Assembly: GCA_024709955.1 (NCBI GenBank)
Contig: JANJVS010000091.1
Span: 1 to 39,041, forward strand
Direction: 5' to 3'
DNA from: Rhodocyclaceae bacterium
GTDB taxonomy: Bacteria > Pseudomonadota > Gammaproteobacteria > Burkholderiales > Rhodocyclaceae
DNA: 39,041 nucleotides
How positions within the stretch are numbered: the stretch's first letter is position 1; every line of letters begins with the position of its first letter. A program made the translations under genes and the position numbers. Of the stretch, positions 24,630-32,334 are shown piece after piece. Below the pieces are notes generated by a model. That model did no database searches. It was not told where the DNA came from and saw only the letters and a list, made by a program, of their open reading frames with translations.

Positions 24630-25366
24630 CGCCGCCCGGCGGCGTGCTACGCCTGGCGGACGGCACCCGGGAAAGCTTCCTGTGCCGGCGCCTGCGGGCG
24701 GACGAGGCGGCCGCGGCCCATGCGCTGCACCGCCTGGTCGCCTCCGGCCTGCCTGCCGGACTGGTGGCCGCGGAGAGCCCGGAGTTCTTCGCCGCGCACG
24801 CCGAGCGGCTCGGGCGGTTGCTGGGAATCTTCACCGAACGCGGCCTGGCGGCCTGCGCCGTGCTCGGGCTGCCCGGTCCCGGCGATGCCAATTTCGGCGT
24901 GGATCACGGCCTGCCGGAGGACCTCCTGCCGCGGGTCGCCCATCTCGACGGCGCGAGCGTGCATCCGCTCTATCGCGGCAACATGCTGCAGCGGTTGCTG
25001 ATCGATTGGCGCCTGGCGGAGGCGCGGGACGCCGGCCGGCCGATCATCCTGTCCACCGCCGCGCCCGGCAATCACTTCAGCCTGGACAACTTGCTGGCAT
25101 GCGGCCTGCAAATCCGCGGGCTCAAGACCCGGTTCGGCGGATTGCGCTGCCTGCTGCGCCGCGACCTGGACCGCGACGCCCGCCCCGCCGAGGATGGGGA
25201 ATGGGTCGATGCGCGGGATTACGCGCGCCAGGAGCGTCTGCTTGGGGAAGGCCTGCGCGGCTGGCGTTCCCGTCGGGGCGAGCGCCGCGAACTCTATTTC
25301 GCCGCCGCGACGGAAGCCGCCGGCGCGGCCGGGGACCGGGAAAACTCGGCGCTGGCGGGACGGTGA
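24626..25366 (+). CDS. GNAT-like acyltransferase domain protein
   Basis: This 246-residue cytoplasmic protein starts at an ATG overlapping the upstream stop (ATGA, 24626-24629). The central region, with VHPLYRGNMLQRLLIDWRLAE followed by LSTAAPGNHFSLDNLLACGLQ, has the look of the acetyl-CoA-binding part of GNAT N-acetyltransferases, in which a positively charged RGN/RG loop precedes a helix. The rest, including a basic and acidic C terminus, is not diagnostic. It forms the third gene of a coupled unit with the sensor-MFS fusion and the binding protein, and converges with the TAXI gene. The acyl acceptor is unknown, so the call is at fold level only. Confidence 0.6.
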   Translation: MTPPGGVLRLADGTRESFLCRRLRADEAAAAHALHRLVASGLPAGLVAAESPEFFAAHAERLGRLLGIFTERGLAACAVLGLPGPGDANFGVDHGLPEDLLPRVAHLDGASVHPLYRGNMLQRLLIDWRLAEARDAGRPIILSTAAPGNHFSLDNLLACGLQIRGLKTRFGGLRCLLRRDLDRDARPAEDGEWVDARDYARQERLLGEGLRGWRSRRGERRELYFAAATEAAGAAGDRENSALAGR

Positions 25367-25367
25367 G
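25338..25367 (-). repeat. Copy C of the TCACCGTCC-loop repeat
   Basis: Read on the minus strand, this element begins ACTCACCGTCCCGCC. It shares 26 of 29 positions with copy B, including 21 consecutive bases. It begins eight bases after the TAXI stop in the TAXI reading direction and runs into the 3' end of the convergent GNAT gene. A TTTT follows the conserved part (25341-25344), but the stem seen in copies A and B is poorly kept. Confidence 0.5.
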
Positions 25368-25375
25368 TGGCCGGC

Positions 25376-26461
25376 CTAGCGGGCCGGCGGCACGGCGTGC
25401 CAGCCGACCTCGTCCCAGTAGCGCTGGGCGCCCGGGTGCATGGGCAGGAAGTTGCCCTTGGCGAACATCTCCCGCGGGTCGAGTCGCGTCAGGGACGGAT
25501 GGCGGGTGCGCAGGAAGGCGACATCCTCGATCAGCACCCGCGTCAGCCAGTAGACGATGTAGGGATCGGTCTGCTCGTGGGCGATCAGCGAGGCCTTGAT
25601 GCCGTAGGAAAGCAGCGGCTGATCCTGGCCGGGGTACACCTTCGCCGGCAATTCGCTGCGGAAGTAGTACTTGCGCTCCTCCAGCAACTTCTCCAGTTCC
25701 GGCTGCCACATGCCGACCAGCTTGACGCCGCAGCGTTCGATCGCGTCCTCCAGGGCGGATACCGGGTGGCCGCTCCACAGCCCGAAGGCGTCGATGTAGT
25801 TGCCGCATACCCCCTGGTAATTGAGGTCCTGGGGAAAGGCGACGGATTCGTCGAGCTCGCTTTCCTTCATGCCGAGGGCGGTCAGGTATTCGAGCCAGAG
25901 CGCGCGGGCGGCCGAGTCACGCGGTCCGAGGTTCACGCGCTTGCCGGCGAGGTCGCGCGGCGTCGCGATCCGCGCGCGCTTGCCGACGACGAGCACGCCC
26001 ATCTCGTCGTGCAGCGAAACCACCGAGCGGGCGCCCTGGATGGGCGCCTCGCCGCTGGCGGCGAAGTAATTGGTGTCGGACTGGACGATGGCGAGCTGCG
26101 CACGGCCGCCGCTCATCAGGCTGCGGTTGCTGGCGACGCCCTGGGAGCGGAAGGGGGCGCAGTGGATGCGGTGCTCGGCGTAGCGGGCGCGCATGGTCTC
26201 GCAGATGGCGCTGGCGACGTAGTAATAGACGCCCTTGGTGCTGCCGCTGTAGATCGTGAGGAAATACTGCTTCGGGGTGTTCGGCCGGGCGGGATCGTAC
26301 GAATACTGCTGGGGTGGTATGCCGTCCGGCCGGAACGACGGCTCGGCGGCCATGGCCGGCCGGAAGGCGGCGATCAGGATGGCAAGCAGGAAAGCCAGCG
26401 CGCCGCGCACGGGCGGGATTCCCGGATTTCTGGCTGGCAGCGTCATCTTTGTCATTATCAT
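25376..26461 (-). CDS. TAXI-family TRAP solute-binding protein, orphan
   Basis: This protein of about 361 residues is a periplasmic TAXI (TRAP-associated extracytoplasmic immunogenic) binding protein. A signal peptide (GALAFLLAILIAAFRPAMA) precedes the fold. TAXI-type sequences include FLTIYSGSTKGVYYYVASAI (about residues 68-87), RSQGVASNRSLMSGGRAQLAIVQ and GKRVNLGPRDSAARAL. The start could be any of three close ATGs (26461, 26455, 26446); the first is used. No DctM or fused DctQM membrane subunit is present, so transport cannot be assumed and a sensing role is possible. It diverges from the diaminopropionate lyase-like gene across an 87-base region containing an inverted repeat. Confidence 0.87.
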   Translation of the reverse strand: MIMTKMTLPARNPGIPPVRGALAFLLAILIAAFRPAMAAEPSFRPDGIPPQQYSYDPARPNTPKQYFLTIYSGSTKGVYYYVASAICETMRARYAEHRIHCAPFRSQGVASNRSLMSGGRAQLAIVQSDTNYFAASGEAPIQGARSVVSLHDEMGVLVVGKRARIATPRDLAGKRVNLGPRDSAARALWLEYLTALGMKESELDESVAFPQDLNYQGVCGNYIDAFGLWSGHPVSALEDAIERCGVKLVGMWQPELEKLLEERKYYFRSELPAKVYPGQDQPLLSYGIKASLIAHEQTDPYIVYWLTRVLIEDVAFLRTRHPSLTRLDPREMFAKGNFLPMHPGAQRYWDEVGWHAVPPAR

Positions 26462-26470
26462 GGGAGCACG

Positions 26471-26488
26471 TTGGGCTAGTATAGCCAA
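26471..26488. promoter_or_regulatory. Inverted repeat with TATACT box between divergent genes
   Basis: TTGGGCTA-GTA-TAGCCAA is a near-perfect inverted repeat; one extra G interrupts an otherwise 7-base arm. On the minus strand it contains TATACT (26478-26483), a good -10 box 16 bases before the TAXI start. The repeat would cover that promoter, which suits a repressor site. It could also control the divergent PLP-enzyme gene. Confidence 0.4.
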
Positions 26489-26548
26489 TGCCCGCGGCGT
26501 CCCGACATTCCAGCCGCCAGGTTTGCTCCCAGCCGACGATCCGCCAGA

Positions 26549-27646
26549 ATGAAGCTTCCCCAGCCTTCCGTGCTTCCCCTGTTCCTCAATGCCGATTGGC
26601 GCGGCGATCTGCCGTACGACGGTTCCGTGCTGAGTCCGGCGGACATGGCGGAAGCGCTCGCGGCCGTCGGGGAGTTTCCCGGCTACGCTCCGACGCCGCT
26701 GCGCGCGCTGCCCGGGCTGGCCGCGGCCCTCGGCCTCGGCGAGGTGGCGGTGAAGGACGAAGCCGCGCGCTTCGGCATGGGTGGCATCAAGGCGCTCGGC
26801 GCTCCCCATGGTCTGCGCCATCTGCTGGCGCGGCAGGCGTTGCCCGCCGCCGCATGCACCGCGATCGCCGCGACCGACGGCAATCATGGCCTCGCCCTCG
26901 CCTGGGCCGCCCGCGCGTTCGGTTGCCGCGCGCGCATCTTCGTCGGCACGGCGGTCGGACGGGATCGCATCGAACTGATCCGCTCCCTCGGCGCCGAGGT
27001 CGTCAGCGTCGACGGCACCTACGACGACGCGGTGGCGGCGGCGGAACTGGCCGCGCGCGCCCCTGGCGCGCTGCTGGTGACCGACACGGATTACAGCGGC
27101 GATCTGCCCGTCACCCGCGCCATCATGGCCGGCTACAGCGTGCTGGCAAGCGAGCTGGCCCGGCAGACCGACCTCGGGCGCCATACCCATGTGTTCCTGC
27201 AATGCGGCGTGGGCGGGGTGGCCGCCGGCATCGCCGCCGGCCTGTGGCGGCAACTGGGCCGCACGCCGAAGATCGTGACCGTCGAGCCGGCCCGCGCGGC
27301 CTGCCTGTATGCCAGCCTGCGGGCCGGCCGGTCAGTGCAGGTGGCGGGGACGCTGGAGACGCGCATGGTCGGCCTTGCCTGCGGGCGCCCCTCGCTGCCG
27401 GCCTGGCGCATCCTCTCCCGCGCCGCCTACGCCGCCATGACCATCGACGACGCGGATGCCCGCCGCGTGCAGGACGCCCTGGCCCAGGGCATCGGCGGCG
27501 ATGCGCCGTTGCCGGCGGGCGATACCGGTATCGCAGGCGTGGCGGGCCTGTGCGCGGCGGCGGGCGTGGCCGCCGCGCGCGCGGCGCTCGGCCTGGATGC
27601 GGCGAGCCGTGTCCTGCTGGTGAGCAGCGAGGGGGCCCGGCCATGA
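26549..27646 (+). CDS. Diaminopropionate ammonia-lyase-like PLP enzyme
   Basis: This 365-residue protein has the fold-type II PLP enzyme pattern closest to diaminopropionate ammonia-lyase (DpaL/YgeX). Seen are APTPLRALPGLAAALGLGEV, VKDEAARFGMGGIKALGAP with the PLP lysine at residue 81, ATDGNHGLALAWAAR with Asp110 at the place of the catalytic aspartate of DpaL, QCGVGGVAAGIAAGLWRQL, VEPARAACLYAS and MVGLACGRPSLPAWRIL. It is about 30 residues shorter than E. coli DpaL (398). The family converts 2,3-diaminopropionate to pyruvate and ammonia; a different diamino acid or a beta-replacement role is possible. Upstream of the cyclic-peptide exporters, it may serve precursor metabolism or self-protection (inference). 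Confidence 0.75.
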   Translation: MKLPQPSVLPLFLNADWRGDLPYDGSVLSPADMAEALAAVGEFPGYAPTPLRALPGLAAALGLGEVAVKDEAARFGMGGIKALGAPHGLRHLLARQALPAAACTAIAATDGNHGLALAWAARAFGCRARIFVGTAVGRDRIELIRSLGAEVVSVDGTYDDAVAAAELAARAPGALLVTDTDYSGDLPVTRAIMAGYSVLASELARQTDLGRHTHVFLQCGVGGVAAGIAAGLWRQLGRTPKIVTVEPARAACLYASLRAGRSVQVAGTLETRMVGLACGRPSLPAWRILSRAAYAAMTIDDADARRVQDALAQGIGGDAPLPAGDTGIAGVAGLCAAAGVAAARAALGLDAASRVLLVSSEGARP

Positions 27647-27721
27647 CCGCGGCAAGCCCCGCGGCGGTCGCGGCACGCCGAATTCGGCTATTCTCCGCGG
27701 CGGCAACAATGGATCGAAGGC

Positions 27722-29362
27722 ATGCTCGCTAAATTTTTTCTCGAGGAAGGCCGGGCCAGCCGGCGGCGGCTGGCGGCGGGAGCGGTGCTTGCCAGCCTCG
27801 GCAGCCTGCTGCTGCTGGTGACCGTCAACCTCGCGGCCGCCGAGATTTCCGTGCAGGGCGAGGACCGCGTGGACTGGAGCCTCGCCGTGCTGTTCGTCGT
27901 GGCGGCGCTGATGTACTACCTCGCCGAAAACGACCTGATCCGCCAGATCGGCGGTGCCATGGAATCCGCGATCGACCGGGTGCGCCTGCGCCTGCTCGAC
28001 GCCGTCTGCCGTGCCGATTACGCGGCCATCGAGCGCATGGGCAGCTCCACCCTCTACGAGAGCATCACCCAGGCGACCGGCGCGCTGTCGCAGAACTCGC
28101 AGTTCATCGCCCTGTCGATCCGTTCCGCGGTCCTCACCGCGATGGTGCTGCTCTACATCCTCTATCTCTCGCCTGTCGCCTTCCTCCTCGTGCTGGCCGG
28201 CACCGTCGCGGTGGGGGTGATGTATTCGAAGCTCGGCGGCCGCCTGGCGAAACGTTATGCGGTCATGATGGGCGTGGAACGGCGCCTGTTCCAGGCGGTC
28301 GGCGACCTGTTCGACGGTTTCAAGGAAATCCGCCTTTCCAGCCGCCGCAGCGCCGACCTGGCGAGCGGCTTCGAGGCGGTCTCCGGCCAGTCGACCGCCA
28401 TCCGCATCGACGTCCAGGGCCGTGCCTTCCAGCAGCTGATCTTCGGCCACGTGGCATTCTTTTTTCTGCTGGCCGTGGTGGTCTTCATCGTGCCGACCTA
28501 TTCGGCCGGCTTCGCCAGCGACGTGGTGAAGATCAGCGCCGCGGTGATCTTCATGATCGGCCCGCTCGGCGGCGTGATCCAGGCCGTGACCGTGATGGCG
28601 TCGGCGGAGGCCGCCGCGCGCCGGGTACTCGAACTGGATGCGCGGCTGGCGGCCATGGCGGAGCCCGGCGGCGATGGGCCGCAGGAGGCCATCGCAACCG
28701 ACTTCGCGACGATCAGCCTCAACAGCGTGCTTTACGCCTATCCCGGCACCGGCGGCGAGCGCCCCTTCTCGGTCGGCCCCCTCGACCTGCGCATCCGGCG
28801 CGGCGAGGTCATCTTCGTCACCGGGGGGAACGGCTCGGGCAAGTCCACCTTCCTGAAGCTGCTGGTGGGCCTGTATCGCCCGGACCACGGTCATCTGGCG
28901 ATCGACTGCCAGGCGGTCGGCGATCGGGCGCGGCGTGCCTACCGCGAACTGTTCGCGGCGGTATTCACCGACAGCTACCTGTTCCGCCGCCTGTACGGGG
29001 TGCCCCGCATCGACGCGCGGGAGGCGCGGCGCCTGCTCGCGCGGCTGGAAATGGACCGCGTCACCGCCCTCGACGGCGACGCATTCACCCGCACCGACCT
29101 TTCCTCCGGCCAGCGCAAGCGCGTGATGCTGGTCGCCGCGCTGCTGGCCGAGCGTCCGGTGCTGATCCTCGACGAGTGGGCGGCCGACCAGGATCCGCGC
29201 TTTCGCCGCATCTTCTACCGGGAACTGGTTCCCGAGCTCAAGGCGCGCGGCATCACCATCGTCGCGGTGACCCATGACGACCACTACTTCGATGCCGCCG
29301 ACCGGCGCCTGCATTTCGAGGAGGGGCGCATGACCGAAATCCTGCCAGGGAAGACGGCCTGA
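27722..29362 (+). CDS. Cyclic-peptide export ABC transporter (SyrD/PvdE type), first copy
   Basis: This 546-residue half-transporter has about six membrane helices (residues 15-300, e.g. AVLTAMVLLYILYLSPVAFLL) followed by an ATPase domain. The Walker A motif GGNGSGKST places its lysine at residue 374. The signature is LSSGQRKR, and Walker B reads PVLILDEWAADQDP, with a switch histidine in VTHDD. The GQRKR and DEWAADQDP forms are characteristic of the cyclic-peptide/siderophore exporter family (SyrD, PvdE, YojI) rather than of common LSGGQ exporters. It exports peptides from the cytoplasm to the periplasm. The stop overlaps the start of a second copy (TGATG), so a heterodimer is likely. The substrate is unknown, and no peptide synthetase is in view. 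Confidence 0.9.
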   Translation: MLAKFFLEEGRASRRRLAAGAVLASLGSLLLLVTVNLAAAEISVQGEDRVDWSLAVLFVVAALMYYLAENDLIRQIGGAMESAIDRVRLRLLDAVCRADYAAIERMGSSTLYESITQATGALSQNSQFIALSIRSAVLTAMVLLYILYLSPVAFLLVLAGTVAVGVMYSKLGGRLAKRYAVMMGVERRLFQAVGDLFDGFKEIRLSSRRSADLASGFEAVSGQSTAIRIDVQGRAFQQLIFGHVAFFFLLAVVVFIVPTYSAGFASDVVKISAAVIFMIGPLGGVIQAVTVMASAEAAARRVLELDARLAAMAEPGGDGPQEAIATDFATISLNSVLYAYPGTGGERPFSVGPLDLRIRRGEVIFVTGGNGSGKSTFLKLLVGLYRPDHGHLAIDCQAVGDRARRAYRELFAAVFTDSYLFRRLYGVPRIDAREARRLLARLEMDRVTALDGDAFTRTDLSSGQRKRVMLVAALLAERPVLILDEWAADQDPRFRRIFYRELVPELKARGITIVAVTHDDHYFDAADRRLHFEEGRMTEILPGKTA

Positions 29363-31002
29363 TGGAGCTCCTGCGCCTGTTGCAGCGCGAGTCGCGCACC
29401 CATCCGCGCATCCTGGCCTTCCTGGCGGTGGTGTCCGCCCTCGCCACCGTCGTGGTGATCGCCTCGGTCAGCCTGGCGGCCGAGATGGCCTCCCACGGCC
29501 GCGTCAGCCTGCGCCTCGCCGGCATCTTTCTCGTCGCGACGGTGCTCTATGCGCTGGTGCAGAACGCCCTGATGGCGAGCTTCGCCACCGAGGTGGAGGG
29601 CATCATCCACCGCATCCGGCGATCGCTCTTCGCCGCCATCCGCCAGGCCGACCTGACGACCCTGGACCGCGTGCGCCGCACGCCGCTGTTCGCGGCGATC
29701 ACTCAGGACACGCAGACGATCTCGCGCAATCTGCCGCTGCTGATCATCGGGGCGCAGCAGCTGGTGCTGGTGATCTTCATTTCCCTCTATCTCGCGACCC
29801 TGTCGATGATGGCGTTCATCCTGGCCACCGCCTTCAGCATCGCGGCCGTGGGTTTGCATCTGGCGCGCATGAAGGCGCTCGGCGCGGCCACCGACCTGGC
29901 GCTCGCCGACGAGCGCCGGCTGTTCGATGGCCTTGGCAGCCTGCTGCACGGCCTCAAGGAGGTGCGCCTGAGCGCCGCGCACGCCGCGGCCCTGGGCCGC
30001 GACCTCGCGGCTTATTCCAGCGAGGCGCGCGCCGCCAAGTCGGACCTCAAGGCCCAGTGGGGACGCGAGTTCGCGCTGATCCAGTTGGCCTTCTACTCCC
30101 TGGTCGGGCTGATGGTGTTTGTCGTGCCGATATTCACCGCCGATTTCCATGCCGTGGCTCTGCCGGGCACGATGGCGGCGCTGTTCCTCATCGGTCCGAT
30201 CGGCACCGTCGCCACGGCGATTCCCGCCATCGACGACGCGGAGCGCGCCCTGCAGTCGATCCGCGGCGTGCAGGCGCGCCTGCGGGAAGAGCTGGCGCAG
30301 CGCGCCGACGAGGCCGCCGAGGCCCTGGCCGCGCCGGTCGCGGAATTCGCGCTGCGCGACATTCGTTTTTCCTACGACAGCAGCAACGGCGATCCGGGCT
30401 TCTCGGTCGGGCCTCTCTCAGCCAGCTTCCACGCTGGCCAGCTCACCTTCATCACCGGCGGCAACGGTTCGGGTAAGTCCACCCTGATGAAGCTGCTGAC
30501 CGGTCTGGTACCGGCGCAGGGCGGCGAACTGCTGATCGGCGGCGCGCCCCTGCGCCGCTCGCAGATGCAGGCCTGGCGCGACAGCATCGCGGCCGTGTTC
30601 GCGGACTACCATCTGTTCGAGCGGCTGTATGGGGTCGATGCCCGCGCCCTGGAGCGCGCGCCGGAGCTGCTGCGGCGCCTGGAAATGCAGGACAAGGCGA
30701 GCATCGCGGATGGTGCGTTCAGCACCACCGACCTGTCGGCCGGCCAGCGCAAGCGCCTCGCGCTGATCGCCGCATTGCTCGAGGACAAGCCGGTGCTGGT
30801 GCTGGACGAATGGGCGGCCGACCAGGATCCCCATTTCCGCAAGGTCTTTTACGAGGAAATCCTGCCGCAGTTGCGGGCAGAAGGAAAAATCGTCATCTGC
30901 GTCACTCACGACGACCGCTGGTTCGGCATGGCGGACCAGATTCTCCACATGGCCGAGGGGCGGCTCGAAGCCGTGCCGCGCGGCTCGGGGCCAGGACAAT
31001 GA
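29362..31002 (+). CDS. Cyclic-peptide export ABC transporter (SyrD/PvdE type), second copy
   Basis: This 546-residue protein has the same length and design as the gene just upstream: about six membrane helices in the first 290 residues, then an ATPase domain. Walker A is GGNGSGKST (lysine 372), the signature is LSAGQRKR, Walker B is PVLVLDEWAADQDP and the switch region is CVTHDDRWF. The two proteins are clearly paralogues but well diverged, so the duplication is old. Both keep all catalytic motifs, which suits a heterodimeric exporter with two active sites. The next gene begins 43 bases downstream on the same strand. Confidence 0.9.
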   Translation: MELLRLLQRESRTHPRILAFLAVVSALATVVVIASVSLAAEMASHGRVSLRLAGIFLVATVLYALVQNALMASFATEVEGIIHRIRRSLFAAIRQADLTTLDRVRRTPLFAAITQDTQTISRNLPLLIIGAQQLVLVIFISLYLATLSMMAFILATAFSIAAVGLHLARMKALGAATDLALADERRLFDGLGSLLHGLKEVRLSAAHAAALGRDLAAYSSEARAAKSDLKAQWGREFALIQLAFYSLVGLMVFVVPIFTADFHAVALPGTMAALFLIGPIGTVATAIPAIDDAERALQSIRGVQARLREELAQRADEAAEALAAPVAEFALRDIRFSYDSSNGDPGFSVGPLSASFHAGQLTFITGGNGSGKSTLMKLLTGLVPAQGGELLIGGAPLRRSQMQAWRDSIAAVFADYHLFERLYGVDARALERAPELLRRLEMQDKASIADGAFSTTDLSAGQRKRLALIAALLEDKPVLVLDEWAADQDPHFRKVFYEEILPQLRAEGKIVICVTHDDRWFGMADQILHMAEGRLEAVPRGSGPGQ

Positions 31003-31044
31003 AGGCCGCTCGCGTCATGCCGCCCGGGACGGCCGGGTGACTTC

Positions 31045-32334
31045 ATGCGGTCGCGCGCGGCGATTCGGGACCCATCGACATCGGCCGCCGCCGTGGCGGC
31101 GCGCATGTCGCGGCGCGATTTCCTGCGCATCGCCGGCCGCCATGGCCTGACGGCCACGCTCTTCGCCGCCGCAAGCCTGCATGGCCAGGTCGCGGCGGCA
31201 GATCTGGCGCGTGCCGCCGCGCTTGTCCAGGAACGGCGCGCGGGGCGGGCGGTGACGGTGCTGCGCTTCGGCGCCGCCAACCTCAACGCCGATCTGCTGC
31301 GCCTGCAGCAGTCCGGCCAGCTCTGGTTCGCCAAGGAGCTCGAACTGCGCAGCGAAGGCGCCTTGCGCGTGGAGTTCATCGGCGACAACCGGGCCTGCAC
31401 CCAGGACGATTGCGCGCGGGCCGCCATGCGCGGCGACGTGGACATCTTCGCCGCCGCCACGCAGAACTCGGCCGCGAGCGTGCCCTATTACGCGGTGCTC
31501 GACTTCCCCTATCTTTTCCCGAGCCGGGCGGCGCTGCATCACTTCTTCTACCACCCCGCCAGCGAAGGACTGCTGCGGGAGCCCTTGCGGCGCCATCACG
31601 ACATCCATTTCCTCTATTCCCATTGCGAGCTGCGGGGCCTGATGCTCGGCAGCCGCTGGCGCCATGCCCCCGCGGTCTCGTCGCTGGGGCAATTGTTCGG
31701 TTCCAGCCACCGCGTCAGCGCCACCCCCTTTTCCCGCATCGCGCTCATTCTCATGGGCATGAATCCGACCCGCATCACCTGGGAGCAGACGCTCGATCAT
31801 CTGCGCACCGGAAGGCTCGACGGCGTCGAAACCACTTCCTCGGCCGTGGCCCAGCCGGAGATCGCCGCGGTGGTCTCGCAAGCCGTCGAACTGCGCTTCA
31901 TGGCGGGGACCCAGCATACCGCCATGCGCTATTCGGCCTTCCTGCGCCTGCCGGGGCAGTTGCAGGACCTGGTCATGGAAACCGCCTTTGCCGCGCAGCA
32001 GTTCACCCAGCGGGAGAACGAGATCGCCCTGCGGACCGTGGTCGGCGCCCAGCCCGATCCGGCGCCTGGCACCGCATTCCGTCGCTGGGGCATCCGGGTG
32101 GTGGAGCCGCCTCCGGCGGCACTGAAGGAAGCCGAGGAGCGCTGCGCCCCCCATGCCAATCCCGGTCCGTGGAAGCTCTGGCGGGAGCGCCTGAATCGGG
32201 CCTCGGGGGGGCGCGACGTCTATGAGGAAATCCGCGCCATAGCCGGCCAGGTGCCGGCCAATCTGCCGGTCGAGGCGGTGCGGCCCCGCCGCTGGTGGCA
32301 GAACGCGGCGCTGGAGGAAAGGGAGACCCGATGA
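31045..32334 (+). CDS. TRAP-type (DctP) solute-binding protein with Tat signal, orphan
   Basis: This protein of about 429 residues starts with a twin-arginine signal: [14 protein letters not shown] at residues 21-34, then a hydrophobic stretch ending QVAAADL. The ATG at 31105, encoding that Met21, is an alternative start. The mature part is DctP-like: [61 protein letters not shown]-type segments and [14 protein letters not shown]. Tat export suggests folding or cofactor loading before secretion. There are no DctQ or DctM permease genes. The stop overlaps the start of a hybrid histidine kinase (ATGA, 32331-32334), making it a good candidate ligand receptor for that kinase (inference). Confidence 0.85.
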   Translation: MRSRAAIRDPSTSAAAVAARMSRRDFLRIAGRHGLTATLFAAASLHGQVAAADLARAAALVQERRAGRAVTVLRFGAANLNADLLRLQQSGQLWFAKELELRSEGALRVEFIGDNRACTQDDCARAAMRGDVDIFAAATQNSAASVPYYAVLDFPYLFPSRAALHHFFYHPASEGLLREPLRRHHDIHFLYSHCELRGLMLGSRWRHAPAVSSLGQLFGSSHRVSATPFSRIALILMGMNPTRITWEQTLDHLRTGRLDGVETTSSAVAQPEIAAVVSQAVELRFMAGTQHTAMRYSAFLRLPGQLQDLVMETAFAAQQFTQRENEIALRTVVGAQPDPAPGTAFRRWGIRVVEPPPAALKEAEERCAPHANPGPWKLWRERLNRASGGRDVYEEIRAIAGQVPANLPVEAVRPRRWWQNAALEERETR

